Below, in pieces: positions 24,470 through 36,893 of a DNA stretch of 64,000 nt. The notes beneath the pieces were generated by a model that made no database searches, was not told the DNA's origin, and saw only the letters and a program-made list of their open reading frames with translations. The position numbers and the translations under genes were made by a program. Positions within the stretch are counted from its first letter, which is position 1. Each line of letters starts with the position of its first letter. This DNA is from Halichoerus grypus (Eukaryota; Chordata; Mammalia; Carnivora; Phocidae), in the NCBI RefSeq assembly GCF_964656455.1, contig NC_135714.1:128024131-128088130 (forward strand), in the 5' to 3' direction.

Positions 24470-24960
24470 TGTGCATTCAATCAATGAGTACTTATTGATC
24501 TCCTCTCATGATCCAAGAACTGTACAGGTGCTAAAAATAAAGCAGAGAACATAGAGCATAGAGTTCACTATATACATACACAAATAAATATTTTAATTAT
24601 AATTGTAATTAATGCTAGGTTTAACTTATTTTAGTTTAATTTAAATGAAAAATAATTTAATTGTAATTAAAAAGAAGGGTAGAGTATTAAGAAGGTATAT
24701 AATAGCAGGCCTAGCCTAGTCCAAGGGGAGTAGGGAAGTTTTCCTGATAACTTGAAAGGAAATCTGAGATTCAAAGGATGAGTTAGAGTTGGCCTAATGA
24801 AGAAGAAGGAAATGAGGTTAAAAATCAAGGAAACTCCATTATCAGGAGCTAAAAGAAATATTTTGACTTTGTACTGGGAATAGACGTAAAGATGCACTAG
24901 CAAGAAAATCCAGGGTGGTGATGGGGACTAGAGGAAGTGCCCATCTACTTGAAGGGGTCC
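24470..24960 (-). mobile_element. L2 3' region relic
   Basis: TCAATGAGTACTTATTGATC, CAAGAACTGTACAGGTGCTA, AAAATAAAGCAGAGAACATA follow the complement of the L2 3' end. Later GGGAAGTTTTCCTGATAACT and GGATGAGTTAGAGTTGGCC fit further upstream L2. AT-rich expansion separates the parts. Confidence 0.55.
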
Positions 24961-25280
24961 ATATGGATATCACAGCTTCCAGCCAACCCAAGTACATCTC
25001 ACCAAGTCAGTGAGACTGAAAACCTGTGAAATCATGATAGGTTCCATGTACCAAACCCTACTGTGTTATGGGAATAGTAGCAGAAAACTTCTGAACGTTC
25101 ACGCCCATAATTTCTTGGCTCTGTATCAACACATCTTGGTTTCTACAAAATGAAGGCTATGGAGGGGTCCCTGTTTAAAAAGTGAATAGGGAAACAATCA
25201 AATTCTGCATTTGGACACTTTCCTGCATTAACCCCTGGGCACTGGGAAGGATAAGAAAGTAAGCCAGAGATAGGAAAAAA
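24960..25280. other. Stretch without recognised feature
   Basis: Nothing supportable. Confidence 0.4.
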
Positions 25281-25284
25281 ATAA

Positions 25285-25475
25285 CATTTGCCAAGTGCTT
25301 ACTGTCTACCAGTTTTAGATTGGGAGTTATACACGTGTTTTCGGTGTGTATCTCTTCTAGTCTTCACAAAAACCCTGGGAAATGGACATTACTTTATCAT
25401 TTTAAGACATGGAAAGCAAAACTTGGAAAAGTGAAGTAACTTTCTCATGGCGAAAGCTAGTAAATACCAAAGTCA
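25285..25475 (-). mobile_element. MIR SINE relic
   Basis: GCCAAGTGCTTACTGTCTAC, CTTCACAAAAACCCTGGGAA and AACTTGGAAAAGTGAAGTAA match the complement of MIR. A 97-codon open frame begins inside the end of this relic, which argues against it being a gene. Confidence 0.7.
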
Positions 25476-25479
25476 AGAG

Positions 25480-27435
25480 TCCAGAGTCTTGTGTGAAACG
25501 GCGCAGGGCCAATCTATAGTTGGGGCCTGTCCCTTGGCAGCTGAGTTCCATCCCAAGGACACTTGTTCACTTTTTGCCTCCAACCTCACGTCATTACTTT
25601 TTCTTCTGTCCTCCTGGTCAGCCACTGGGTTAACTCAAACCCTCCCCTGGTACCTGTCCCTCTCTAACTCTCCTTACATCCACCGAAACTTCTTCCAGAA
25701 CACTCAATACCCAAAGCTAGATTTTTCCCCTGATGCCTGAAAGGCTACTTTATAAGTGTCATATTGAAAATTCATAATGCCAACCACATCACCACAAGCC
25801 TGAATCTATTATTTTACCCTCCTTTTACCATGAGTGATGTCGACAGAAACTTAGGACTCCAAGTCTAAGGGAAACGTTTTTAGCTCTTCTGCTCATATAT
25901 TACTGTGTTTCGAGATGTTATTGCAATTGTATTGGTAGGATTTTATTTGGATTCTAATATGACTTTGGGGGAATGCGGGATCTGTGAAATGTATTTATGC
26001 AGCTGCAATACAAGAATTGAGATGCCTGCGAAGGGGACAAAAAGAGAAAAAACACCAAAAGGAGCTGGGAATTACTGTGGATTTTCTCTTCCTGCTATCT
26101 GGTATGGAACTCATCCAGGAGCAATTTCCTAAAGTATACAGATAAAAATTGAAAAGTGAAAATATAACTTCAGTTGGGAATAAAATTGTGGGTAGTGGGT
26201 TTTTTCTATTTTAGGCAAATTTTTGCTCCAAAAAACTGTATTTTCCAAGTTCTAGTGTACACATTAGTAGTGGCTTTAAATTCTAAACAATTGTAAAAAA
26301 AAAAACAAAAACAAAGACACACACACACACCACAATTCATGTAAGTTGTCGTAGGAACTACCAAGTGGAAGGAGTATAAACACATGTGAATTCTGTTTTC
26401 AAAATGAGTGGCTCAGTTGGACAGAAACAAAAACTAAAAATCTATGAAGTCCATGTTTTTTTTTTTTTCTCTTCATCTCTAGAACAAAGCCCCAGTAAAC
26501 ATTAAGTGTAAAATGACCTGATTTTGAATGTTATTTCAAACAAAGTTTCTTTTTTATTTTATTCTTCAGATGAACAAATATTCTACAGATAGCACGAAGT
26601 CGGCATCACTGCCCAGGCAGACAGAGAGTCTGAGTAAAAGGAATAGAAAGCCAGACCCACTTACCCTCATAGCCACCTGGCAATCCTGACGGAGCCTGAT
26701 ATTGCTGAGAAATAGCGTGAAGTATTTGACTTGCTATGTGACATTTGGTTTTGAACCTCTACATTATACTGAGAACATATATTTGCATCCTTAGAGAAAA
26801 AATCTACCAAGAGAAATATTAGCCTGAGTCCTATCAGCCTAAATTCAAATGCTCATTCAGTGTTGATGGACAGACTAGGGAATACTCTAAATCTCTGGAT
26901 TAGGAGAACCACAGGGGAAAGGCTGTTAAATGCTCTTTTAAAAACTCTAAGATTTGACCTTTCTCTGGGTTTACCCACTTCAGGCAGGTATTCGAGTGGA
27001 CGTAAGGTGATTAATTGACTCAGTTCCTACCCCAGCCTCCTGAAGTGTCATGTTTGTATGCGTGTGTCTGCTTGTGTGTCTGTATTGATACTTAGGGAGG
27101 GGAGGTATCTTGTCACCCTTGATCAAAGAGCAGACATGCTCACAGTCAAATCCTGATATCTATAAACGATGTCTATGCCCACCTCCCCTCCCCAACGCCT
27201 CTCAGCTGTATTTATCTTATAAGGAATCACTTTGATAACCACACACATATTCAGTCACCATGAAAACAAATACGTAAAAGCCAATGTGATCCAGCAGATA
27301 GGTACTGACCACTTACATGCTATGAACCCGCGCATCCTAGACATCATCACTGAAGATAGGAAGCTGAATAGAACACAAGCTGTAACTTCGGAAACTCATA
27401 ATGAACTTAGGCCTTAAAATACTTCACCAGCTAAG
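25480..27435. other. Mostly unrecognised DNA
   Basis: No exon series or RNA gene is visible. Short simple repeats are A-rich and CA tracts at 26295-26332 and a T12 run near 26457. The rest appears unique. Confidence 0.4.
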
Positions 27436-27439
27436 GAAT

Positions 27440-27800
27440 AGTGAAGGAAATGAGGAGGACTCTTCAGGGGGAGCACACCACATGAGTCATGGAAGCAAGA
27501 GCACAGGTGAGAGTAATAAAGCACAGCATAGTCAAGTCGGTCTGAATTTATCTATGAACAATTAGGAGTCATTGAAAAGTTTTTATGGGGTTTGGTTAGG
27601 CAGAAGAATGAGAGCACCCAATCCATATTTTAAAGACACACCCCTGGCAGCAGTGTGGGAAAAGGATTTGTGTGGAGAGGTAAATAGAAATCAGAGGGAG
27701 AAGTTAGGAGGCTAATTTAATAGTAAAGACATAATATAAGAGGGAAGCAGAGATGGAAATCAGGTAATTTTTAAGAAGTATAATTTACACAAGTGAGTTT
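27440..27800 (-). mobile_element. L2 upstream region relic
   Basis: TTTTTATGGGGTTTGGTTAG, CACACCCCTGGCAGCAGTGT, GGAGAAGTTAGGAGGCTAAT match, in order, a part of L2 (complement) farther from its 3' end. Confidence 0.45.
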
Positions 27801-27881
27801 GAAAGAAATAGAAAATGTAAAGAAAAATTAAGATGGAAGAAATAGAAACCATTACTCACTACCACCTCCCCATCACTACAC

Positions 27882-27899
27882 CACACACACACACACACA
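27882..27899. repeat. (CA)n microsatellite
   Basis: Nine CA units. Confidence 0.9.
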
Positions 27900-27958
27900 A
27901 CCACCACCTATAAAAGTACCTTACCCAGATTGTTTTATAGGGGAAAGTCCACCAAATT

Positions 27959-28145
27959 TTTTTTTTAATTTTATTCATTTGACAAATAAAAAGAGAAAGA
28001 GCACAAGCAGGGGAAATGGCAGGCAGAGGGAGAAGCAGACTCCCCGCTGAGCAGGGAGATCGATGTGGGGCTCGATCCCGGGACCCTGGGACCATGACCC
28101 AAGCCGAAGGCAGACACTTAACTGACTGAGCCACCCAGGTGCCCC
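27959..28145 (-). mobile_element. CAN SINE with perfect TSD
   Basis: Poly(T), then AGAAAGAGCACAAGCAGGGG, CTCGATCCCGGGACCCTGGG and CTGAGCCACCCAGGTGCCCC. AGTCCACCAAATT is at 27946-27958 and 28146-28158. Confidence 0.96.
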
Positions 28146-28490
28146 AGTCCACCAAATTATTAAAGAGAAATAATTCCAGTGCTACTTAAACTAGTCCAGA
28201 ATATAAACAGAAGGCATACATAAATACAACATTGCAAAAATTCCTAAATCTGACAGCAGCGCACAAAAAAATATAAAACTATAGATGAACATTTCAAGAA
28301 TGTCCAATGCAAATTGCCTAATTAAAATATCAGCAAACGGAATAAATTAATAAGTGTGATTTATTCTGGAAATAAAATGTACATATTTAATTTTATACTT
28401 TAATTTATATATATTTGGTGTTAGGAAATTGTCAAGGATCATCTCCAAATATGCTGCAAAGGCATTTGATGAAATTCAAGATCCATCTGT

Positions 28491-28770
28491 TTATGTCTTT
28501 TCCCTATTTTTCTGTTGGGTTATAAGTCTTTTTTATTGATTTGTAGAGTTCATATGGGAAAAATATTAATTTGTAGGAGTGCTTTATATATTCTACAGGC
28601 AATTCTTCTGTGGTAAATGTTTTCCTTCAGTTTGTGGTTTGTCTTTCCATTTTCCTTATGGTTTCTTTTGAAGGACAGAGGTTTTTTTAATTTACCCTAA
28701 TTAAATATATTAATATATTCCATTTTCTTATTATTTAATCTAAGCATCATTCTCTAAAAATTCTGAAAAA
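28491..28770 (-). mobile_element. Antisense L1 scrap inside the old L1
   Basis: TTATGTCTTTTCCCTATTTT, TTCTGTTGGGTTATAAGTCT, AGTGCTTTATATATTCTACA is the complement of L1 late-ORF2 text. It has no poly(T) at its left edge, so it is either an internal rearrangement or a decayed insertion. TTCAAGATCCATCTG before and TTCAACATCTGCTC after are only loosely similar. Confidence 0.55.
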
Positions 28771-29174
28771 GTTTTTATGCTTCAACATCTGCTCTTAATA
28801 AAATTAAGCTTTTAATAAATGGGAATGCATAGATACTTCCTTAACATAATAAAGTATATGCACCCAGTTCCAAAGCTAGTGTCACACTTAATGAAGAAAC
28901 ACAGGAAGTATCTCATTAAAGGCAAAAAGGAGACAGGAATGTCCATCATCACCGCCACTATTCAACATTTTTGTGCATATATTAGCCAAAGCAATTTGAG
29001 AGGAGAAAGATACATTAAGTATATAAAGGAAAGGAAAAGGTTAAATTATTTTTATATGGTTTGCTCATATACCTGGAGAACCTAGGAGAATTCACTAAAA
29101 AGCTATTATAAACAACAAGAAAATTCAGCAAAATGACTAAGTGCAATATTAATATAAAGAAATCAATAACTCAT

Positions 29175-29275
29175 TTATTTTTTTTAAGTAATCTCTATAA
29201 CCAACATCGGGCTCAAACTCACAACCCTGAGATCAAGAGTCACATGCTCTATCGACAGAGCCAGCCAAGTGTCCC
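29175..29275 (-). mobile_element. Short-form CAN SINE
   Basis: AAGTAATCTCTATAACCAAC, GGGCTCAAACTCACAACCCT, GACAGAGCCAGCCAAGTGTC is the reversed short-form element. TCAATAACTCAT (29163-29174) and TCAATAGCTCAT (29276-29287) flank it, with one difference. Confidence 0.88.
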
Positions 29276-30712
29276 TCAATAGCTCATATATAAGACCAAC
29301 AACCAATCAGAAAGTTTAGCCATTTTACAATAAAAATGCACTTTTTTAAACATGCAAGAACTACATATTTAAATGTTTTAAAGGCTATAAAAGCCTAAAA
29401 GAGGACTTGATGAACTGGAAAATTATATCATATTCTTTGACAGCAGGATTCAATATCATGAAGATGATATACCTGTAAATTTAACATAACCCCATTAAAA
29501 ATATCAAAACAATTTCTTTTAACTAGACAAGATGTTTCTAAAGTTCAGATGGGAATTATTATACATAAAAATAGACAGGATAATTCTGAAAAAGAAGAAG
29601 AAAAAGGGAAGGCTAGACCTAAAGATATTAAGATGTACCCATATAATAAGGTAATAATAATTAAAAGTGAGGTGTTGAATTACCAGACATAGCAACTGAA
29701 CAGAAAAGAAATGCAAAACAGAGGTCCAGACACATGTAAGAATCTGTTATATAATAAAGGTATTATTTCAAATTGGCAGGAAAAAGATGGCACCACAAAA
29801 TATAAAGAGAAGGGAATCAAAGCATTCCACTATGGAAAATTATCAATTCACAAAAGAAGGCAGCAAGAAATGAAGAAAGGAACAAGGGAACTGTAAAAGA
29901 GCCAGAAAACAATACAATGGTATTAGTAAGCTCTTACCTATGGAAAAATTTCTCTAAATGTAAAAGAATTGAATTCTCCAATCAAAAGACATAGAGTGGT
30001 TGGATGAATAAAAAATGACACAACTATATGCGACCTACAAGAGACTCACTTGAGCTTTAAGGACACCCCTTCAAATTGAAGGGGTGGAAAGATAGTCCAT
30101 GCAAGTAAAAACCAAAAGACAAATATAGACAAATACAATAGTGACAAAATATCAGACAAAACAGACTTTAAGCCAAAAATGGTAATAAGAGACAAAGAAG
30201 GTCATTAAATGATGGTAAGGGAGCCAGTTTATCAGAAGATAAAACAATCATAAATACATATGCACCCAACATCAACACACCTAAATATATTAAACAAATA
30301 CTAACGTATCTGAAGAGAAAAACAGATAAAAAAATAATAGGGGACTGCAATACCCCCATTTGCAAAAATCGATGAACCATCTAGACACAAAATAAATAAG
30401 CAAACATTGTACTTAAATCATAGTTTAAACCAAATGGATCTAACAGACATAAACAGAATGTTCCAACCACACGCAACCAAATACACATTCCTCTTAATTG
30501 CACACAGAACATTCTCCAGGATGGATCATATGATAGGTTTCAAAACAAGGCTTAGCAAAATTAGGAAGCTGAAATCATACTATCTTTTCTCACCACAATG
30601 GCATGAAACTAGAAATTGATAAGAGGAAACTGGAAAATTCACAAATAACTTGGAAATTAACACAGTCCTGAACAATGAATGGGTCAAAGAAAAAAATCAA
30701 AAGGAAAATCAA

Positions 30713-30923
30713 GGGGCATCTGGATGGCTCAGTCAGTTAGCATCTGACTCTTGTTTTGACTCAGGTCATGATCTCAGGGTCCTGGAATCAAGCCCCACAT
30801 CCGGCTCTGCACTCAGTGGGGAGTCTGCTTGAGTATTTTCTCTCCCCCTCTCCCTCTGCCCCTCCCTCCACTTGAACTGTCTTTCTCTCTCTCTAAAATA
30901 AATAAATAAGTCTTTTTTTAAAA
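30713..30923 (+). mobile_element. CAN SINE (older form)
   Basis: GGGGCATCTGGATGGCTCAG head, GATCTCAGGGTCCTGGAATC core, pyrimidine-rich half, and AAATAAATAAATAAGTC tail. No clear TSD. Confidence 0.9.
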
Positions 30924-32212
30924 AGGGAAATAAAAAATATCTTGAAATAAATAAAAATGAGAAAAAAAGAAACCAATAGGATACAAAAGCAGTTCTAAGA
31001 GAGAAATTTTTAGTGATAAATACCTACATGACGGGAGGGAAAAAGAACAATCTCAATGAAACAACCTATACACCTCAAGGAACTAGAAAAAGAAGAATAA
31101 ACTAAGCCCAAATTTAGCAAAAGGAAGGAAAAACAAATATGAGAGCATAAATAAATAAAATAGAGATCAGAAAAATAATAGAAAAGATCAACAAAACTAA
31201 AAACTGGTTTTTTGAAAAGATAAACAAAATTGACAAATCTTTGGTTAGACTGATTAAGGAAAAAAAAGAGGATTCAAATAAAATCAGAAATGAAAGAGGA
31301 TTCATCATAATATATACTACAAAATACAAAGATTATACATGGAAGTTATGAGACTAGTATAAACAATTATACACCAACAAATTGGATAACCTAGAAGAAA
31401 TAAATTCCTAAAAACATGAACGATGAGAAAATCTGAAGAGACCCAGTAACAAGTAAGGATATTGAATTAGTATTCAAAAATCTCCCAACAAAGAAAAGCC
31501 CAGAACCAGATGGTTTGACTGGTGAATTCTACCAAACATTTAAAAAAGAATTAATGCCAACCTTTCTTAAACTCTTTTAAAAGAACTGAAGAAGAGGGAA
31601 CACTCCCAAACTCATTTTACAAGGCAGCATTACCCAGATAAGGACACTGCAATAAAATAAAACTACAGACCAATATCCTTTATGAATATAGGTATAAAAA
31701 TTCTCAACGAAATATTAGCAAAACGAATTCAATAATACATTAAAAAGATCATACAAACATGATCAAGTGGGATTTATCCCTGGGATGCAAGGATGGTTCA
31801 ACATGTAAATCAATAATTGTGAATTGTGATATACCACATTAATAAAATGAAAGAAAAATATCATATGGTCATCGCAGTAGATGCAGAAAAAGCATTTGAT
31901 AAAATACATCATTTCATGATAAAAACACTCAACAAATTAGGTGCAGAAGAAACATACCTTCACATGATAAAGGCCATATATAACAAGCCTACAATTAACA
32001 TCATACTCAATGGTGAAAGGTGGAAAGATTTTTCTGCTAAAATTAGGAACAAAACAAGAATGCCCACTCTCACCACTCCTATAGCCCTGTAAGTCTTAGC
32101 TGGAGTAATCAGGCAAGAAAATGAAATAAAAGATATCTGAATCAGAAAGGAAGAAGTAAAATTGACTTTGTTGGTAGATGATATGATTTTACATATCAAA
32201 AATCCTAATGAT

Positions 32213-32412
32213 TGGGGTGCCTAGATGGCTCAGTCAGTTAAGTGGCCAACTCCTGGTTTCAGCTCAGGTCATGATCTCAGGATCATGGGATCGAGTCCCA
32301 CGTGAAGCTCTGTGCTCAGCGTGGAGTCTGCTTGTTCTTCTTCCTCCCCCTCTACCCCTCTCCCAGCTCTCTCTCTCTCTCTAAAATAGATAAATAAAAT
32401 CTTTTTTAAAAA
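32213..32412 (+). mobile_element. CAN SINE (older form)
   Basis: GGGGTGCCTAGATGGCTCAG head, TCAGGATCATGGGATCGAGT core and AAATAGATAAATAAAATC tail. AAAATCCTAATGA before and AAATTCCTAAAGA after suggest a decayed TSD. Confidence 0.9.
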
Positions 32413-33133
32413 ATTCCTAAAGACTCCACCAAAACACTCTTAGAACTAATCAACAAATTCAGTAAAGTTGCAGGATATAAAATCAACATATAGAAATCAG
32501 TTGCATTTCTATACACTATCAAGGAACTATCTGAAAAAGAAGTAAAGAAAATCCCATTCACAATAGCATAAAAACAATAAAATACTTAGGAATAAATTTA
32601 ACCAAGGAGGTGAAAGTTCTGTACTCCGAAAACTATAAGATTTTGATGAAAGAAACTGAAGATATAAACAAATGAAAAGATTTCCTGTGTTTAAGGATTG
32701 GAAGAATTAATATTGTTTAAATGTGTATGGAGGCACAAAAGACCCCAAATAGCCAAAGGAATCCCGAGAAAGCAAACAAAGCTGGAGGCACCACACTTGC
32801 TAATTTCAAACTGTACTACAAAGCTATCTGTGGTAATCAAAACAATATGGTACTGGCATAAAAATAACACACATGGACTAATGCAAAAGAATTGACAGCC
32901 CAGAAACAAACCTCCACATATACAGTCAACTTAATATTTGACAAAGGGCCAAGAATACTCAATGGGAATATAGTCTCTTCAATAAATGGTACTGGGAAAA
33001 CTAGATAACTACATGTGGTAGGATGAAATTACACCCCTCATAAAAATTAACTCAAAATGGATTAAAGACTTAAACATAAGATCTGAAACCATCAAGTAAC
33101 AGTTGACAAGGAACCATGAAAACTCAATGGGGA

Positions 33134-33333
33134 GGGGCGCCTGGGTGGCTCAGTCATTAAGCGTCTCTCTTTGGCTCAGGTCATGATCCCAGAGTCCTGG
33201 GATCGAGCCCCACATCGGGCTCTCTGCTCAGCGGAAAGCCTGCTCCTCCCTCTCCCACTCCCCCAGCTTATGTTCCCTCTCTCACTGTGTCTCTCTCTGT
33301 CAAATAAATAAATAAAATCTTTAAAAAAAAAAT
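33134..33333 (+). mobile_element. Full-length CAN SINE with perfect TSD
   Basis: GGGGCGCCTGGGTGGCTCAG head and GTCAAATAAATAAATAAAAT tail. AAACTCAATGGGGA is at 33120-33133 and 33334-33347. It is less diverged than the other two SINEs in the same L1. Confidence 0.96.
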
Positions 33334-35164
33334 AAACTCAATGGGGAAAAGACAGCCCCTTCAATAAGCAGTGCTAGGAAAATTGGATATTTACAAGCAA
33401 AAGAAAGAAAATAGACCCCTGTCTTACACCACTCACAAAATTAACTCTAAATGAATTGAAAATTTAAATGTAAGACCTGAAGCCATAAAACTCCTAAAAG
33501 AAAACTTGGGGGAAAATCTCCTTGACATTGGTCTTATCGATGATTTTTTGGACATGATACCTAAAGCACAAGCAACAAAAGCAAAAACAAACATGTGGAA
33601 CTGCATCAAACTAAAAAGATTCTGCACAAAAAAAGAAACAATCAACAAAAATGAAAAGGTAACCTATGGGATGAGAGAAAATGTTTGTAAACCACATATC
33701 TGGTAAGGGTTTACTATCCAAATATATATATATATATTTGAAACTCAACTCAATTGCAAAAAACCAAGTAATTCAATTTTTAAATGAGCAAAAGATCTGA
33801 ATAGACATTTTTCCAAAGAAGACCAACCATTTTCCAGATTGCCAACAGGGACATGAAAAGATGCATTAATCATCGGGGAAATATAAATCAAAACTGCAAT
33901 GAGATATCACCTCACAACTCTTAGAGTGACTATCATCAAGAAGACAAAAGATAAGTGTTGGTGAGGATGTGGAGAAAAGGGAACCCTTGTACACTGTTGG
34001 TGGAAGTATGAACTGGTTCAGCTACTATGGAATACAGTATAGAGATTCCTCAAAAAATTAAAAATAGAACTACCATATGCCCCAGCCATCCCACTTCTGG
34101 GTATACATCCAAAGGAAATGGAAACAGGATCTGGAAAAGATATCTGCACTCCCATGTTCATTATTGCAGAATTATTGACAATAGCCATGACATGAAAACA
34201 ATCTAAATGTCCACTGAAGAATGAATGAATAAAAAAATGTGAGTATTTTATTCAGCCTTAAAAAAAGGAGGAAATTCAGCTATTTGTGACACCATGGACA
34301 GACCTTGAAGGTATTATGCTAAATAAGTCAGACAAAGAAAGACAAATACTGTACAATCTCACTTATATGTGGAATTTAAAGAAACCAAACTCATAGAAAC
34401 AGAGATGAGACTGGTAGTTGCCAGAGGTGGGGGTAGGGGGTAAAGCATAATTGGGTGGAGGTGGTCAAAATGTACAAACTTCCATTTATAAAATAAATAA
34501 GTTCTGAGGACTATTGTTCAGTATGGTAACTGTAGTTATACTGTATTACATTCTTGAAAATTTCTGAGAGTAGTTCTTAAATGTTCTCACCACAAAAAAA
34601 TGGTTATTATGTGATGTAACAAAGTGTTACTAACTTTACAATGATAATAATTTTAAAATATATAAGTGTATCAAATCAACATGTTTTAAACCTTAAACTT
34701 TCATAATGTTATAGGTCAATTATATATCAATAAAGCTGGGGGGGGGACTGGAGAAAATGGAGAAAAATATAACTTTGGAACTCTATCTTACATCATAAGT
34801 TCTATATGGATCAAAATGTAAATATAAAAGACTGAAACCAAGATATTTTTTAAATATAAAAATTATTTTTGAAATATCAGAGTGGGGAAGGCCTTGTTAA
34901 GTATGACCTATCACCCAGAAGTAATTTTTTTAAGAAGACTGAAAAATTCAAGTTCATAAAAATTAAAAACTTCTGCTTAAAAAAAAAAAGCCACCTTAAA
35001 CAAGTCAAAAGTAAAAAGCTTACAACAAATATCACAGGCAAAAAGGCTGATATTCTTATTTAAAACATCAGCAGACAGGGAAAAAATGGGCACCAAAAAA
35101 AGAGAAAGAGTTAAAAGGAAAGAAATACAAATAGTTTTTAAATGCATTTCTTAAATGCAAAACT

Positions 35165-36405
35165 TAACACATTATACTATAAGAAGATATTAAGATTAAA
35201 ATTACATTGGAGAGCTCCAAAATACATGAAGCAAATACTGACAGAACTAAAAGGAAAATTTGACAAATCCATAATTTATAAATAGAGATGTAAATAAACA
35301 CACCTTTCCCAGTAATTGCTGGAACAGTACAAAGAAGATTAGCAAAGATATAGAAGACTTGACCAACACTATGAACCAACTTGACCTCACTGATATTTAT
35401 AAACCACTAGACTCCAAGCCAGCAGAATAGATACTCTTTCCAAATGCATGTGGATCTCACACTCGGTCAAAGAGGATGATCTTCTGACCTCCCCCAATAG
35501 AGGAGGACCACTCTTCAGTCAAGGGTATACGAGCAGCTGTGCTCCCCTTCTAGAACCTCCAAACAAGCTCTCAAATGTATGTGGATCATTTACCAAAATG
35601 CACCAAAGTTGGGCCACAAAACAAGTCTCAGTAACTGTCAATGGAAATCATAAGGAGGACATTCTCTGAGCAAAACTGTATTAAATTAAAAATCAAAATC
35701 AGAACAATGTGTGGAAAAATCCCCAAATACTTAGGAATTAGACAACACACTTGTAAATCAACAAAAGGCCAAAGAAGAAATCACAAGGGGAATTAGAAAA
35801 CATTTTTAACTGAATAAAAATGAACACATAATATATCAAAATTTGTAGTAGGTAAAGTATCGCTTAGAGGAAAAGTTAAAGGTTTAAATATTTGTGTTAG
35901 AGACAGAAGGAAAGTAGGAAAGCCTAAAATTAATTAAGAGTCCATCTTAGGACACTAGAAAAAGAAGAACATATTAAGCCCAAAGTAGGCAGAAGGAAGG
36001 AAATAAAAGTACAAATCATAGATCTAGTAAAGAGAAAAACAATGGGGAAAATCAATAAAACCAAAACTTAGTTCTTCAGGAAAAAAATCAATAAAACTTA
36101 ATAAACTTCTAGCTAAACTGGTCAAGAAAAAAAAAAAAAAAGAACACAAATTACCAGTACCAGAAATTAAATGTTCTACAGACATTAAATAATAAGGGAA
36201 TATTTGTAATAACTTATGCCAATAAATTCAACAACTAAGATGGGATGGACAAATTTCTTGAAAGATACAAACTACCAAAGCTCATTGATGTATCAAAGCT
36301 CAGTAGTGCAGACTGCTTTACTGATTAAGTCTATCAAACAGTTAAGGAAGAAATCATATCAATCCCATAAAACTCTTCCAGAAAATAGAGGAATGCAGAG
36401 TCAGC
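35165..36405 (+). mobile_element. Separate old L1 ORF2 fragment
   Basis: The text follows the N-terminal to middle part of ORF2: CTTGACCTCACTGATATTTA, CACAAAACAAGTCTCAGTAA, CCCCAAATACTTAGGAATTA, TATGCCAATAAATTCAACAA. This region lies upstream of what ends just before it, so it must be a separate insertion or a rearrangement. It has many stops. Confidence 0.75.
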
Positions 36406-36893
36406 ACCAGATGTCCCTAAATAGAGTCTGCCTCCAGCTTCCCAGTGTTTCAGAAAGTGGCTCTCTCAAACTCTTACAAAGGCACAGATCTGCTGGGAGT
36501 AAACATAGATTAAGTGAAAAGAAAAAGTAGAAAATATTTGCAAATAACATCTGCCCACTTTAACTTACCCGGTTTGAAACCACCACTTCCAAACAGCTTC
36601 TTTGGTGTATGTTTTAGTAAATGGTTTTTAAGCGTACCTTATTTGAGATTCTGACCTTGGGTGACCAACCATCCGGGTTCGCCCAGGACTTTCCTCATTG
36701 TTAGCTCTGAAACCCCTCAGCCCCCCAGTTCTGGGGGAAAACCAGAATGAAGACCTTATCTAAACCTGAATTTCATTGCCCTGTAAACTAAAACCTTATT
36801 CTAAACTCTCAAGGAAATTTCTGCTTCTTTCATTTTGCTGCTTCCCTTACACATACAGATTCCAATCAAAAGAGAATTTAATTATAAAGAAGA
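36405..36893. other. Unique-looking DNA with a decayed inverted repeat
   Basis: It contains an imperfect inverted repeat at 36674-36690 and 36727-36745 (CCGGGTTCGCCCAGGACT versus AGTTCTGGGGGAAAACC). The preceding GGTGACCAACCATCC recalls small palindromic transposon relics with GGTCACC ends. I cannot name the family. Confidence 0.35.

Larger units (their letters stand above)
29790..34742 (+). mobile_element. Long L1: ORF2 and partial 3' UTR with three SINEs
   Basis: It starts in the ORF1-ORF2 junction (GAAATGAAGAAAGGAACAAG) and runs through the endonuclease part (CAAAAGACATAGAGTGGTTG, CCTACAAGAGACTCACTTGA) and the reverse transcriptase (the stretch giving [16 protein letters not shown] at about 31869-31917). 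The C terminus ends near 34380. The 3' end is ATATATCAATAAAGCTGG plus a G8 tract, where poly(A) would be expected. Without the SINEs it is about 4.3 kb. Frameshifts and stops break ORF2 throughout, so it cannot encode an active enzyme. Confidence 0.85.
28455..35170 (+). mobile_element. Old L1 ORF2 copy, split by later insertions
   Basis: The pieces give one L1 in order: 28455-28490 (GCAAAGGCATTTGATGAAAT), about 28775-29174 (ACAGGAATGTCCATCATCAC), 29288-29790 (TTTCTAAAGTTCAGATGGGA) and 34745-35170 (GAGTGGGGAAGGCCTTGTTA, AAAATTAAAAACTTCTGC). They cover the reverse transcriptase core to near the C-terminal end of ORF2, with many stops. The interruptions are an antisense L1 scrap, a short SINE and a whole later L1. 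Confidence 0.75.

Noticed and set aside
25447..25740. 97-codon frame
   Set aside because: It begins in a MIR relic and has no domain or exon structure.
31826..32092. Reverse-transcriptase-like 88-codon frame
   Set aside because: It is part of a broken L1 ORF2. Neighbouring stops and SINE insertions exclude a functional enzyme.
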